From assembly GCF_032854445.1 (NCBI RefSeq), contig NC_088304.1, forward strand, positions 12,907,704-12,971,703: a DNA stretch of 64,000 nt. The letters are read 5' to 3'. Position numbers and translations under genes: made by a program. This stretch comes from Liolophura sinensis (taxonomy: Eukaryota > Mollusca > Polyplacophora > Chitonida > Chitonidae). The notes beneath the pieces were generated by a model. The model was not told the origin of the DNA and made no database searches. It saw only the letters and a program-made list of their open reading frames with translations. Each line of letters begins with the position of its first letter. Within the stretch, counting starts at the first letter, position 1. Positions 12,555 to 26,500 of this stretch are shown here, piece by piece.

Positions 12555-12705
12555 CTTTATGTAGGACTATACGTGGAGAAGAACGGTGACCACTTCCGGG
12601 CACTCCTGTTTCCCCCTGTCCATAGACGTTGCCGCCATAACAGCAGTGAAAAATTCTTTGGGATGCTATAAAAAAAACTCCAATTCCTAAGTTATAGCAC
12701 AACAT
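12555..12705 (+). repeat. Diverged SINE-1-like remnant
   Basis: Keeps the order of SINE-1 blocks (ccgccataacagcagtgaaa, then a run ending actccaatt) but with many changes. Possibly a distinct subfamily. Confidence 0.4.
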
Positions 12706-12734
12706 CTTCCTTTAAAATATGTCAGGCTGATATG

Positions 12735-12900
12735 ATTAATTTATTTATTTGAATGGTGTTTTACGCCCTACTCAAGAATATTTCACATACAAGATGGCGG
12801 CCAGAACTTTAGTAATAGGATACCGGATAGATCCCGGGGAAAATCCACGACCCACCGCAGGTTGTTGCCTGACCTTCCCACTTACGTCCGGAGAGGAAAT
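12735..12900 (-). repeat. SINE-1, 3' part
   Basis: Reverse orientation: starts atttatttatttgaatggtg and stops at the tccggagaggaa block, so the head is absent. Confidence 0.8.
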
Positions 12901-13473
12901 GCAGACATGATTCTGTTTCAAAAGGGGCAACAGCTCACCAGTTAAATGTAACACACACATATATTTATTGTTTCCAGTCTTTATTACGAGGAAACCATAT
13001 CTGATTACCCTTAATTTTGTATTACACTCGCGAGGTAAATTTATTGGTAAACCAGCCTCGTGCTGACACATGCACGTACAATACAAGTACATAGTATTGT
13101 TCTCTCTCTCTACGACAGACCCATATAATCTTATGGTTCAGGCTCTATGGAAAGACACCTGTTTTTCTGGTACAAGTGGTAATTGACACAATCATTGTTA
13201 GCCTATAAGCACTCTCTACAAACTGAAAGCCTTCGCAGAGGCTACAAATTTTCATTGGTAGTGGAGGTGTGGCTTCATTAATATTTATGATTGACCAAGA
13301 AGTAAGACGTTGACCACTGAACACTAAATTAAATAAACTCATAGAGAAGCTGACGTAATTGTTTGTGAGAAATTCAGGGTTAAACAACCTGTGCAAACAT
13401 CGGAGATAAAGTGTTCCAGGCATATTTTTCACGGAAAAGACATTTTATTTATCAATTCCGCTGAAGACAAAGT

Positions 13474-13765
13474 GAGTGAGTGAGTGAGTGAGTGAGTGCT
13501 TGGGGTTTAACGTCGTACTCAACAATTTTTCAGTCATATGATGACGAAGGAATCCTTAGGGTGTATATAATGTGCCTCCTTGTTGCAGGATGGATTTCCA
13601 GCGCTCTTTTATCTAGTGCCGCTTCACTGGGACGACTTACCGAAGGCAAGTAAGTTGCCCCGATCGAGCCATTATACTGATACGGGTCAACCAGTCGTTG
13701 CACTATCCCCTTCATGCTGAACGCCAAGCGAGGACGTTACAACTTCCTCTTTTAAAATCTTAGGT
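13474..13765 (-). repeat. SINE-2 with (GAGT)n end
   Basis: Reverse orientation: gagtgagtgagtgag run, ggggtttaacgtcgtactc block, body, and the tgtgactcgacccag edge of the head at the right. Confidence 0.85.
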
Positions 13766-13949
13766 GTGACTCGACCCAGCTGAAGACAAACCAGAAAGCT
13801 CCTCTGCTTCACGGCACTGCAGAATATGGTAGTTTCAGCATTAGCAAACCCTCTTCTAACACACATGTAATCCAGTCGTTCAAACTTTTCAAGCCGACTT
13901 CTGACATGAAACAACAACAACAACCTTTTTTCGGCTCGGGGTTAGTAGG

Positions 13950-13955
13950 TTTATT
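13950..13955 (-). promoter_or_regulatory. Possible polyadenylation signal of CYP-A
   Basis: AATAAA on the minus strand about 200 bases after the CYP-A stop codon. Placement is plausible but not tested. Confidence 0.35.
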
Positions 13956-14153
13956 TCCATTGGTGGATTAGCGATCTCCAGATCCCCCGTACAAGGATTT
14001 GCACGGTGTTTCAGCAGAGGTTGGTAGACTGTAAGGCCACGGGCTCTGCCTAAGAAGAGTAAGTATATAGCTGCTCGGGGTAACATTCCAAATGTATAAA
14101 ATGTAATGAAGATACGTATTCATAGGCCGGAAAAATGCACTTCTTGGAAATAA

Positions 14154-17100
14154 TTACTTCTCGCGTGACTCTATCCTCAGTCTAATGCCATTTTCAGGTA
14201 GTAAGAAGCTACCCTTTTTCATCTTAAGCGGGACCTGGAAACAAAAAGACAAATTAATACGTTATAAAATGAACCAAATTGAACCAAACTCAGCTTAACA
14301 CTGCCAGTTTCACAAGTCTTCATATGGCAGAGCGAAGTGGCATTCACTGATATGACAGGGTTTCTTTCGGGAACGATGTCATCTTAAATGGCTATAAACC
14401 TATACTACAGAGACTGAATATATTAAGGAGAATATATTCGCACAAAGCTTGAACTTCATGGTATCGTACGCTTGCTATCAAAATGTGCTTGTCCAAGAAT
14501 GGTGTGGTAAGGTTCAGCTCTCCCTCCAGAAAACAAAACAATTACGGTACTACAAATTATATTACATATTGTCAAAAATACTCTAGTCTAAAACAATTGC
14601 TTATTAAAGCTTATACAACCCAGGAACGGGAGAAATATGTCTAATGTGAAGGGGCGCACAAGTTAATCTAACCAACATGGCGTAAATACGTTGCCATAGG
14701 TAACAGACCAACAAAAATATATACTCTATCACTGGGATCAGGAACATACATGTACCTGTTAAGGGAAATTTTCAAAGAACTGTTCAACACATGAAATCAG
14801 CCAGCTAAATTAAAGAGAACGTACCTCAGAGTTTTAGCTATATCTACCAGTGCAAATCCAACTGAATATTTGCTATTATATTAGAATAGCCCAAATAATT
14901 ACTTTCACAAAAATCCCCATCGTCTGTGAACGCGTTACCAATCAAAATTGGTATTAAAAGTCTTACAGTTACAAAAAGTCTTACAAAAATTTTACAGTAC
15001 AGTTTCAAGCTTTAATTATCTTAAAGGTATAAATGATACATGTTAGAGTTGGTATTTACGGAAAGGCAATGATACATGCAATTCTTGATAAAGACAAAAA
15101 ATTTGATTTCATTAGCTAATACGGATTTTTTGCCAGAAATCTCCAATATGGCCTCTTTAACGAACACTTTTCCTCACCTCCGTGTCAGGTGCTCGGATAA
15201 AACGGAATCTTTGTAACATAGCAACAACCGACATCTTGGCTTCCAACTGCGCGAGTCTCATACCCACACAGTTCCGGGGACCAGCGCCAAACGGAATTGA
15301 TACGTATGGGTGGCGCGCAGCTTTCTGTTCCGGGGACCATCTGCAAATATCACATGTACACAGGTTGAAGAAAGGCTTAAGCGAATTGATAGATTATGTG
15401 GCATGTCTTTAGGTACGTTTCATCAATGATTCTCCGGATATGGCCAGTATGTCTCGTTGTGGAGGAGAGCGTATCCCATCAGTGACACAGTTGTTAGGAG
15501 GAATGTCCCACATCTCCAAGTGGGACCTGTACATACCCCAAGTCCCCGTCGCCTTTCTCCAAACACTTACCTCTCCGGGTCAAACTTCTCGGGATCTGGC
15601 CAGTAGGTCTCGTCGTGCTGGAGAGCGTAACCCATCAGCATCACGCTGGTATTGGCCGGGATGTAGATCCCGTTAATTGTTATAGCCTCTCGAGACATCC
15701 GAGAATTCCTGGAGAGAAATACACAGAAACAATAATGGTAAAATTCTGCCTTCAGAAGCTGTGGTGCATATAATTTCAAGTATGCGAATACGACTAGGAC
15801 ATGCCGACACCCACGACAAGAATAAGCTCGGGCCCACTCACCCACAAACAGGAATAGGACGGGCAAACTCACTCAGTCTCACGAACAAGATTAGGACGAA
15901 CTGACTCACCCACGGACAGGATTAGGACGGGATTACTCATCCATGAACAGGATTGGACCGGGCAATCGCACTCGCGAACAGGTTTAGGACGTGAATACTC
16001 ACCCACGAAGAAGATTGGGACGGGCTGACTCACCCATGAACTGGATTTGGATGGGCAGATTCACCCACGAACCGAATTAGGACGGGATTACTCACCCACG
16101 AACAGGATTAGGATGGACATACTCACTTACGAACAGGATTAGGAGGGGATTACTCACCCACGAACAGGATTAGGGCGGTTGGACTCACGCCCAACCTTGG
16201 TTAGGACAGTCAGACTCACCCACGACAAGCATTAGGACGGCATGACTCACCAACGATCGGGATGAGGACGGACACTCACCCACGAACAGGATTAGGACGG
16301 ACACTCACACACGAACAGGATTAGGATGGGCAGACTCAGCCACGAATAGGATTAGTACGTTCAGACTCACCCACGAACAGGATTAGGACGGACAGGCTCA
16401 CCAACGAACAGGATTAGGACGGACAGACTCACCAACAGGATTAAAGCGGGCCTACTCATCCATGAACAGGATTAGGATGGGCCAACTCACACACGAACAA
16501 ATTAGGACGGTTGGATTCACCCACAAACAAATTAGGACGAACTCACCTAGGAATAGGATTAGGACGGACCTGCTCACTAACAGGATTAGAACGGGTTGAC
16601 TCATCCACGAACGGCATTAGGATATACAACCACCCCTCAAACAACTTTGGAAAATGTAGACATAACCAAGGGCAACGCCATAACCAAGGAAAGTCGACTT
16701 ACCCTCGAATGGCCGGATACAAACGCTGTGCCTCGCACAGGCACTTCTCCAAGTACGGTAACTTCATGACATTGTCGTATGTTGGCGCCCCCTGTGGGAG
16801 TATCAGACGCCAAAATGCAATTATAATACCTGGAGGGTTCCGTGGCATACTACAAACATAACAAATTTATAGCAACGTACAGTACAGCTGGATCCTAACC
16901 ATCAATCCTACGCTCACTGTGGTCGGTTGATCCGTGTATCGTACGCCCATTATACGCCGACCCTGGCCGGACCCTGATCAAACACGCCGCCATCTTCTGC
17001 TTACCATCGGCGTAGGATTGGCATAGGGTCGGCCCACGATCTGTCGAGAGTCCGTACATGGGTGCGCCATGGTCAGCGTGTCATTTTACGACATTCATTC

Positions 17101-17449
17101 ACTCGCTGGAGTTTGGTGTAACAGATATATATGTGCCGTGTAGGCCTTGTATTATTCGCGCGACTTTCTCTATCAATTTTTAGAACTGTATTACCGATTT
17201 TGAACGTAACACGCGCACAGACGAGACTGATATTTCGTGAAAGGTAATTATTTGGGCTATTCTAAAGCATCAGCTGGATTGGAATTGCGCTAATGGATTT
17301 CTTTTGACCGGTACCAAAAATCTCCGGTTCTGATTTTCACTTTCCTTGGTCTATTTTCATAATTTTACATGGATAGGCCTAGATAGAGGAATATTCTCAA
17401 AATATGTAATACGTTGTATAGCTTCATTTTATGCAAGATTTAAGATACA

Positions 17450-17533
<84 letters not shown>

Positions 17534-20500
17534 TTCGACAAATGTGAAATTGGGGATAACAATTTAAGGACTTCACCATAAAGGGTGAACATGCTGACGT
17601 TTATATGTATCAGGGGTTCGAATTTTATAAATTGTAGGCCCTGTGTGACGTACTGATATGGCTCATTTCATATACATTTTCAAAAGAGGTTTTGGAGCGT
17701 ATATAAGCACGACAGGCTTACCCACATCATACAACAAAGTTAAATATTCCTGCACAATACTGTGTCCAACATGAAACTGTCATAAATTTACTGGTAAGCC
17801 AAACAACTTGAGTCCGTTTTCAAATTCTAAAACAACGCCACGTTTGTATAGGGCCGTCTTGTACATAGCGGACTTCAAAGAAAGCAATGTATTGCATATA
17901 TATATATTTGTCGGCCATAAATGCTTCTAAGTAGGCTTGTTTTGTAATAATTAGTGTCGTAATTAAAATGAAACAAAATATCGTACACTCCAGACGCCCG
18001 GTACAAACCAAAAAAAAACCGAAACGAAGATCGTCCAAAAGAAAACAAAGTATTTGGTCCTAGTTACAGAAACGTGAACACTTATATCTCCTAATACTGT
18101 CAAAGATGAAGGATGGAAAAAATAATGTAAGCTTAAAAATTATTGAAGGAACGGTAAAAATTATGAAGATGAGAAAGCACAGAAGTCTGAACCGACCCCT
18201 TTCAGAGCTTCGTCAATTTCTTCGACCAGTTTGTCTTGACATTCCGGGTAGATGGCTAAGCTGTACAGCAAGTGGGACACGGCTGTAGCCGTACTTTCGA
18301 ATCCCGCCAGGAGGAACACCAGTGACTGAGCAATGACCTCTTTATCTGTGAGAGCTGTATCAACAGACGGAAAGAAAAGTACATGTGGATCAATTATATG
18401 CCTTCGTATTTTGCGGCGTATAATCAAAAGGGAATCTCCCCTTATTTGTGCTTGCACAAAACACTTTATTTCCACCAATACTGCAACCCTGCTATACAAG
18501 GACTATAGAGTGGATAGTAAAACTACAATAGCAACGATAGTGACATGGGTTGGCCAATGGTCACGCGTAAACGATGAAATACGGCCCCTAGTTAGTTATC
18601 CGCGGCTAGGGGTTTATACCGCTGCAGCTTTCAGGACGTTTGTGTCTGGCGAAGTGCACTCCGCGCTCTGACAACCGTCGTAAAAGTGAGGTAACCAACG
18701 TTTCAACTGAATGGGTTCAAGTCCAGCTCATGCCGGCTTCCTCGCAGATGGTACGTGGGAAGGTCTACCTGCAACTTGTGGATGGTCGTGGGTTTCCCCT
18801 GGGCTCTGCCCTCCTTTCCTCAGACCATAATGCTGGCCGCCGTCGTATAAGTGAAATATTCCTGAGTACGGCGTAAAACACCAATCAAATAAATAAATAA
18901 ATAAACATTCTGACTGAACAGTGGGGATGATTTGTATTTTTATATCTGGACATAGTATTTTCGTTCTAAAGAGACTGTGAAGTAATGAGTTTGTGACGTA
19001 TAGCACCTGGGCGTATTTCTCGCTGAATCAACTTACTCTTCCGTTTGACGCCGTCCATCTTCAAGGCGTCCACATCCACATCTCTATCCGCTACAGTTTC
19101 CTTTAGATCGTCCACACTGCTGTCCAGAATAACCTGGAGGAGGTCCTTCCGGGGCTAAAACAACAACAACATCATCTCCATCAGTATAGTTTGTAACTTG
19201 TAATTGCGTGTGTGTCATCTGGCGCTATGATCACGAAGCGATCTTAAACTTAAATCAAAATTTCTCTCCATTTTTTTACCTGAAATTTTTTCTACACTTT
19301 AACTTACCCAGAATTTACGTTGTCGGGCAATATTCTGACCATGTCATGTAAAAGATAACACTTTTAAAGCGATTAGAAATTTTAACTTAAGTCTAAGATC
19401 GCCTCGTGACCCCGGGCTTTCGCAAACATCTCATGCATCAGCAACAGAGCATTAAGCTGTTCATTCGAAAGAGCGTTTATCTTGGCTCCGGTAGCGGACC
19501 CTAACCAATACCTTCACAGGCTTGAATCCAGTTCTTGCAGCTACGACTGCCGCCTGAAGTCAGTTGGAAGTTGGATACACGGCGATAAATATCACTGGAA
19601 TAAACCAAATTCGACAAACACGTTGAAGTGAAAGTCGAAATTCGGTAATTGTCTCAAAAATTTCTAATATCAACCAAAATATCAATGCGCTATTTATCGA
19701 TTTTCTAATTCAGACAAATTTTAATCATATAATCTGCAACTTTCTCAAATGTAGGAAAGTTCTAATACCGACAGTGTCGGTGAATCTACATTAGTTGGCG
19801 AGTTCTCAAAAATCTTAAGAGTTGGAATATAGTATGAGAATACATTATCACAGCTGTTAACAGCAAATCTCGAGTATGACAGTTTACTAACGTCCAAAAG
19901 TCTTCTTTCAAGTCGAATAATTCATCTAGGATTACTTTGCAAGGATGTTCTGCGTTTTCAGACACTATCTTCGTCATCTATACTTACTGAATTTTCTTAA
20001 CATACATTTAATTTTTTATAGAAGTTTATTATAATCAATGTCCTAATTTTTCACTTATGCGACGGCGGTCAGCTGTACAGATGCAAGAAATCATTCTTTG
20101 TTTTATTTATTTCATATTTGAATTGAGTTTTACGCCGTACTAAAGATTATTTCACTTATACTTTGGCAAGGAAAGCGTGCAGGGCCAGGGGGAAATCCAC
20201 GACAATGCGCAACTTGCTCGCAGATCTTCCCACATACCACAGCAGGGGAAGCCAGCATGAGCTGGACTTGAACTCATAGCGATCGCATTGGTGAGAGGGT
20301 CATTATGCTGCGCTAGCACACTAACCACTTAGCAAACAATTAATCACTAAGTTCCTAGAGTTAATCACCTTCTTTTCAGCAGATACCTGTCTTAACACTG
20401 AAGCCGAACTAGCAATAGTTAAATTCGATGCTTGAGGCCTCATTTGTCAGGGCAAAAAATGCTTTAACATTAGGCCTACAAGTGTCCCCATTTGCTGGTA

Positions 20501-23500
20501 ATAAAAAACTGATAGTTTTGAATTGATCGGCATTGGGTGACTCACAGATTTATGGAGACGTCACTGCATTGAATTGATTTATTTGGTTATTAACTTGCTC
20601 TTTAACGATATCAAAGAATTTTTCGTCATCAAACAGTTTTTATTAGTGAAGGAAAGCAGAGTGCCTGGAGGAAGATATCTGACAAACCTTTTGACTTAAA
20701 CCTGCAGCCCAAGGAGCGAGAGCTGGATTTGAACACGCGACCTCATTAGTCATGGATCTCACGTTCACAACAAGCCAGCTTTTTAGCCATCAGAGCCGGT
20801 GAGAACCCGTTATATTCACAAACAGACAGTACATTTCGGGATTTTAAAAGTGCACACATTTAAACAGACTTACCGAAGGCTGTTGTCGTCTTTCTTGTAT
20901 TGTATGTTTTACCATTTTCGCAAAGAAATCCATAACTTCGCCTGAATCGGCAGTCATATTCAGGGCCTCAAATATAGGACGCATGAACGGAAAGAACACT
21001 GGAAGCACAAAGAAGCCATGTCAAACACATTTTTACGTCAAGTAATTGCATGCATGTACATCGATGATAAAGCCCGGTGTATATGACGCAAACCACAAAG
21101 TCACAGACACAATGTTCTGCTTTGCTGAACTGGGATGAGACTATTTTGATTGTCCAATCAACGACCTCGGAATCGAAACAAAAGTGAGGGCGGATCCTAT
21201 TGTAGGCTAAGGTTTATGCATGTAAGTTAATGACACTGTCGGACACACTCTTTGGGCAGGGAATGAGAAAGGGACTAAATGTTTTCTAGGCTATAGCTGT
21301 GTTGAAATTAGATGTGTTCCTAATAGACTATCATAGGATCAAATTCAAAGAGACCTTTCCGAAACTTTAAAAAAAAGGTCTTTTAGACCTTTTCAGTGTG
21401 GGCTATTGATTTATAATGCCCGATATCGGTTTTAAAAGGTTGCGAAACAGCTTTCATTTCGACTGAACAAGGTCAACAAAGTACGAGGCTAAACTCACGG
21501 GTCAGGATGACTGGTATCTTGGTGAGTGAGTTAACCTGAAACACCCGCCTGGCCATGATCAGAAAACGGTCATTCAGATCGTTCTGAACGTTTGTTTCGA
21601 TGCCAAATCCCACAGCGCCTATCACCTCCATGGTTAGACCTTCCATAACGCTGAAAACACAATCAGAGCGGTAAAAATAGTTTTACCCCATCACGTAAAT
21701 GTTCTGTTCGAAAAATAATGTGGCATCCGACTGGCTCTGCAACATTTAATAATACGCTTTCTAATCTATACCTCCGTGAACTGCGGTGTACTTCAGTGCT
21801 CCATATTGGAACTAATTCTCTTTTGCTCTATATTCAACGATATTTCCAAAGTCTCGGCTCTGCTACGCTTCACTCTTTTTACTGATGACATGAGCACTAT
21901 CTTTTCAATCAGTAACTCATATGACACACTCTATAATGTAACAACTGAGATAGAAAAAATGACGAGTGCTTTTTTTTTTCACAATCGCCTTTGGTGATAA
22001 CATTGACCAAGATTCTGATCCTGTCCCCTTCTAAACGCAAGAAGGCAAAGTGTTTAAGTCTAAGTCTCTAGGCCTCTTACGTTTTAACTGGACGTATCAC
22101 ATTACTTATAAATGTAAGAACATTTCACTCAATAATGGTATTCTACAAGTAATGTCCAAGATGCAATCAACAAAATATACATATCTTTGTTCATCTTTTG
22201 TTATTCTTTGATATATCTCATGCCTCTTTCAAAATGGCGTTAAGCCATAATCTTTCATTCTCCCATAAAATGTTACGATCATATAGTCTCACTATTTCAA
22301 CAACTAGACACCCTGCCATCATTGTATCTGAACGAATTCTCATTTTTCGTTCTTACACATAAATTCGTCCACCATCCACAACTAATTCCAACTAGCCTTA
22401 ATAACTGTCTGATTAGACAAACTGATGTATACACTATCATAATACCCGAGGAAGACCTCTTAGCAGAAGTAGACAACTTTACAGAAGTAATCTATTGTAT
22501 TTTACTCACTTTAAGTATAAATACGTGCCTAGGGAATGGAATAAATTATTCATAGAAACCAGGAGTCTTACCTCTACACCCGATTTTAAATCAAAACTTA
22601 AATGTCACCTCCTGCAGTATATGCCTATTACATAGTGTTCGCAATGGTAGCATAAATTAGATTATGCATATTTTATTTTCTCCTGTATTTCTTTGAAATA
22701 CTGTATGGCATTTGAATGTATTCTATTATTCGCCTTAAACTGTCATCAGCTTTGATTCTAAGTTTGGGATGTCTCAAGCTATGTGGAGGAACTTTGAACT
22801 CAGAACATAACGGACGTTGCTCGGACTTGCTCGATTCAAACGTTTAAACGGTTGATTACTGTTGAAAGGCGAGTCACGAGTGCAGCCTGTGCCAGGTCTA
22901 CATCTTGGATGACTTGGGGAATCAGTGTATACGAAAACACGTGAACGGGTTGGAGTTGCAAATGTAACTAACAGCGAAGCTGAGGCCTACGTACGAGAGC
23001 CCTTGCAGTTAGCCTACTCTATTTAATATTATAGTTTGCCCTGCAATCACTTACGGCTTGATGTCAATACTCCGTTGCTTTTTAACCAAATCGCCAAGGT
23101 TTTCGATCAGTCTGTCTATGCAAATCTGGATCAAGGGGACCATCTAAGAAAAGTAAGAAATAAACATGTTAATGATCTACACCACTAATAAACTGATAAA
23201 TCCTGTGGCGAATATGGACCCAGGTGACCAATAAACGGATACATCCTGTAGCAAAATTCTCCTAACCAAAGTGACAACGACAGCGTGATAAAAGGTATTA
23301 TCCTATGTCGCAGTGTTCTAAGAAATAGAACCCGAATTTGAGGTTTCGACCGCACTGAAACCTAATTTGATGTTTGTCCACATGAAAACCTAATTCGACG
23401 TTTTGGCCATGTAAAAACCTAATCCGACGTTTTGGCCATATAGACCTAATTCCACGCTTTGTGTCCAATAGAAATCTAATTCGACATTTTGACCATATAG

Positions 23501-26500
23501 AAGCCAATTCAAGGTTTTTGCTCCTATAGATACCTAATTCCACGCTTTGACCATATAGAAATCTTATTCGACATTTTGACCATACAGAAGCCAATTCAAC
23601 GTTTTTGCCCATATAGATACCCAATTCGACGTTTTGACAATACAGAAACCTAAGTCGACTTTTGGCCATGCAGAAATCTAATTCGACGTTTTGGCCATTT
23701 TAAAACCTGCTTCGACATCTTGGCCAGTGTTTATCCATATGAAAAAAAGGGTCACTCACGATCCAGGTTAAAACATGTAAACAATATGATTGACTGAAAG
23801 TCACACATGCTCATTTACCCCTTCACTTATTCGGGGCATGTCATGGAGGAGTTCTCTTCTGTAACACAGTGGAAGAAGAAGTGATATATTTGAGTGTTAC
23901 TGCCTCACTACCACACTAGGCCGAAGACACCAGATATGTAACATTCAACCTAGTCCGAGCAGAGTATAACACATAGCAATTCTTGGCACACCATAGTATC
24001 CCGATGACCGAGTTTACCAGGTTGATGTCTGACGCCACGAAGAGTGTGTGCTATTTCTTCACAGATAACTAGTGAACACTGTTGCTTGATGATGCCTTGT
24101 TACACGAAGTTCAATATATCCTTTTATATGACAGTTTCCAGCCTTTCTTATGGAGAATAAATTAATATGTTGACCAATGTGTGTCACTCTTTATACGATC
24201 AAATTGGGTCGAATTGGGTATCTATATGGGCAAAAACTTTATCATTACGCGTTTGTTGTTATCTGTCTGGAGTAAGGCGTAAATATACCTGACTGCAATC
24301 CCATGAACTATCCCAGAGTGTGGAATTATGAGGGTCGCATTTAAAAATTCTCTGAGGATGAACTAAAAGTACACATCAGTGCCTGAGTGCTCGGGGTTTA
24401 ACGTCGTACTCAACAATTTTTTACCTTTTTGTTGAAAAAAAATTACTCTTAAGGAGCTTTGGGACTCAATCAGTTCATGGAAGGAACGTTTGCGTGCTCT
24501 CTACCGAGAAGATGGAGGACCAACTGATCACCTTTTCTAGTAAAACAAGGCAGAACATAAATCTGAAATGTCCGGAACATGCGTTTTTGACTCATTTTGA
24601 TTTTGGTCCCATGAACAGAAATCTTAAAGGATGAAACTGAAATTTGGTCTGTATGCTTAGGACATAATGTCTTTTGAATGTGTAAATTTTATGTGTAATA
24701 TCGGAGATACTGAGTGTTAAAGTACGGCCCATTTTTTCATGCCCACCGGATATAGTATTTATAAGGTGTTTTACCCGGTATTTACTGGTTGTTCTTACCT
24801 TTCGCATTTTTCCAGAGCTGAAGGCTGGAGATAATACACTGCGTACAAATTTCCAGTGGTCGTCCTTTAGAGATGTGATCATCGACCGTTGTAATGGCGA
24901 CAGCGGCGCATGAATCTGTAACATAGATATCCATGACGTCACAGCACACAGATGTGGTCCGAAAAGGCCACCATATTTTATCCTGCTTTAAAGGCCTTTT
25001 TGTGGAGCAGTAAAAATTCTAATAATATAAAGATATAGTTTTGAGGACAGTTTTGTCCCGTATGTTAAATGACATGGTAAAATCGCTGATGTTCATTTTA
25101 AGAAAAAGTCCTAAAGGCCTGCGTTTTGCTGTATTACTACGCTGTTGCGGAAGTTTTGCCTGGGACAAATGACAACTGCGGCAGTGAATAACTTTTTTCC
25201 GATGCTGTTAAGGGTAAAGGGTCTCTGATTAGGAGTTAGTGACATGTTCATAGTCCAGTATGCTATTTTATTAGTTTTACTAGTTTCGGAAGATATTTCG
25301 GAAACTAGAACATAGCTTCTTGCAAAAAAAGTGGTTTGATGGGGATTTTTGGGGGCTTTGTTAATACATTTATAACATCAAAGACTAAAACACGGGAATA
25401 AAGCCAAAGTAGTGACGACTACGTGATAGTTTTCATTTGGTCATACGTAACACATAAAATCTGGCCTTTTAAGTAAATCAGATAATGAAATACGGTGATG
25501 TTTATTGTAATTTACTCTGCATAATTAAAGACGTACAGCATAGAGTTTTATTCTAACTGTTCATGTAAATGCATAAATAGTATCAATTTACACGCCCCCT
25601 AGCACTATGGCTTAAGCAGAATTAGGTCCAAAAAAAATGCACTGTGGAACATAATTATGCATCCCGAGTCTGCAGGATGTAATGGGGAAACAGTAAACTG
25701 AACTACGGTCCAAGGACCAAGATATGCATCTAAAGGTTGTTTAATTGGTCACAAGACTGAGTTATCTTCCCGTAGACAACATCCAGATGGCGATATGCCC
25801 ATCTTGGTCATGGGCCGTAACTCATCATCTTTTTTTTCTGTCGGTCGATGTGTATTGCTGATATGGAATCGTGTTTACACGCGGTCACGTAACAGTAACG
25901 GAGTAAAAATAAAAACTCGCTATAATTTTGCTGATTTACCGCTCTATTGGGGAAATTCTGGAACTCCTTTACGCAGATCTGCTTGACAAGATCGGGATCG
26001 GAGACGTAGATCGTTGGGATTCGGCCAGTCCAGCTCCTGGTAACAGCAAACACAAGACGATTACACATGTACGCTCCAAAAATAATCTGTTTATTTTAAC
26101 TGAAAATCTATTGCCTGAGTTATGCTAGAATGCATTCTGTTATTGTAAGATAATCCTGTGTCATAATCAACATACTATCATGTCAGTCTAATGCAATCTT
26201 TGTATCGAATTAATAGAATATTTTTGCTATATTTAACAGAAGGAATCTGCTGCCAAAACAGAATACATTCTGGTATCACTCAGAAAACAGGGTTTCTGTT
26301 AAATTTAAGAGACTATTTTATTTTCAGAGTACATGTATACGGCATATTAAATTTCATATACATTTAGTTGACGAAGACTTAGCGACACATTAAACAATGT
26401 TTCACTATACAAAGGCGGTCAGTTTTATGGGTGGGAGGAAGACAGACTGCCCGGGGAAAACCACTGATCATTGGCAAGTTAATGGCAAACTTACCCACAT

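Noticed and set aside
23298-23669. 123-codon minus-strand frame with repeated CRIRFLYGQ-like units
   Set aside because: It is a translation of the intron 5 minisatellite of CYP-A.
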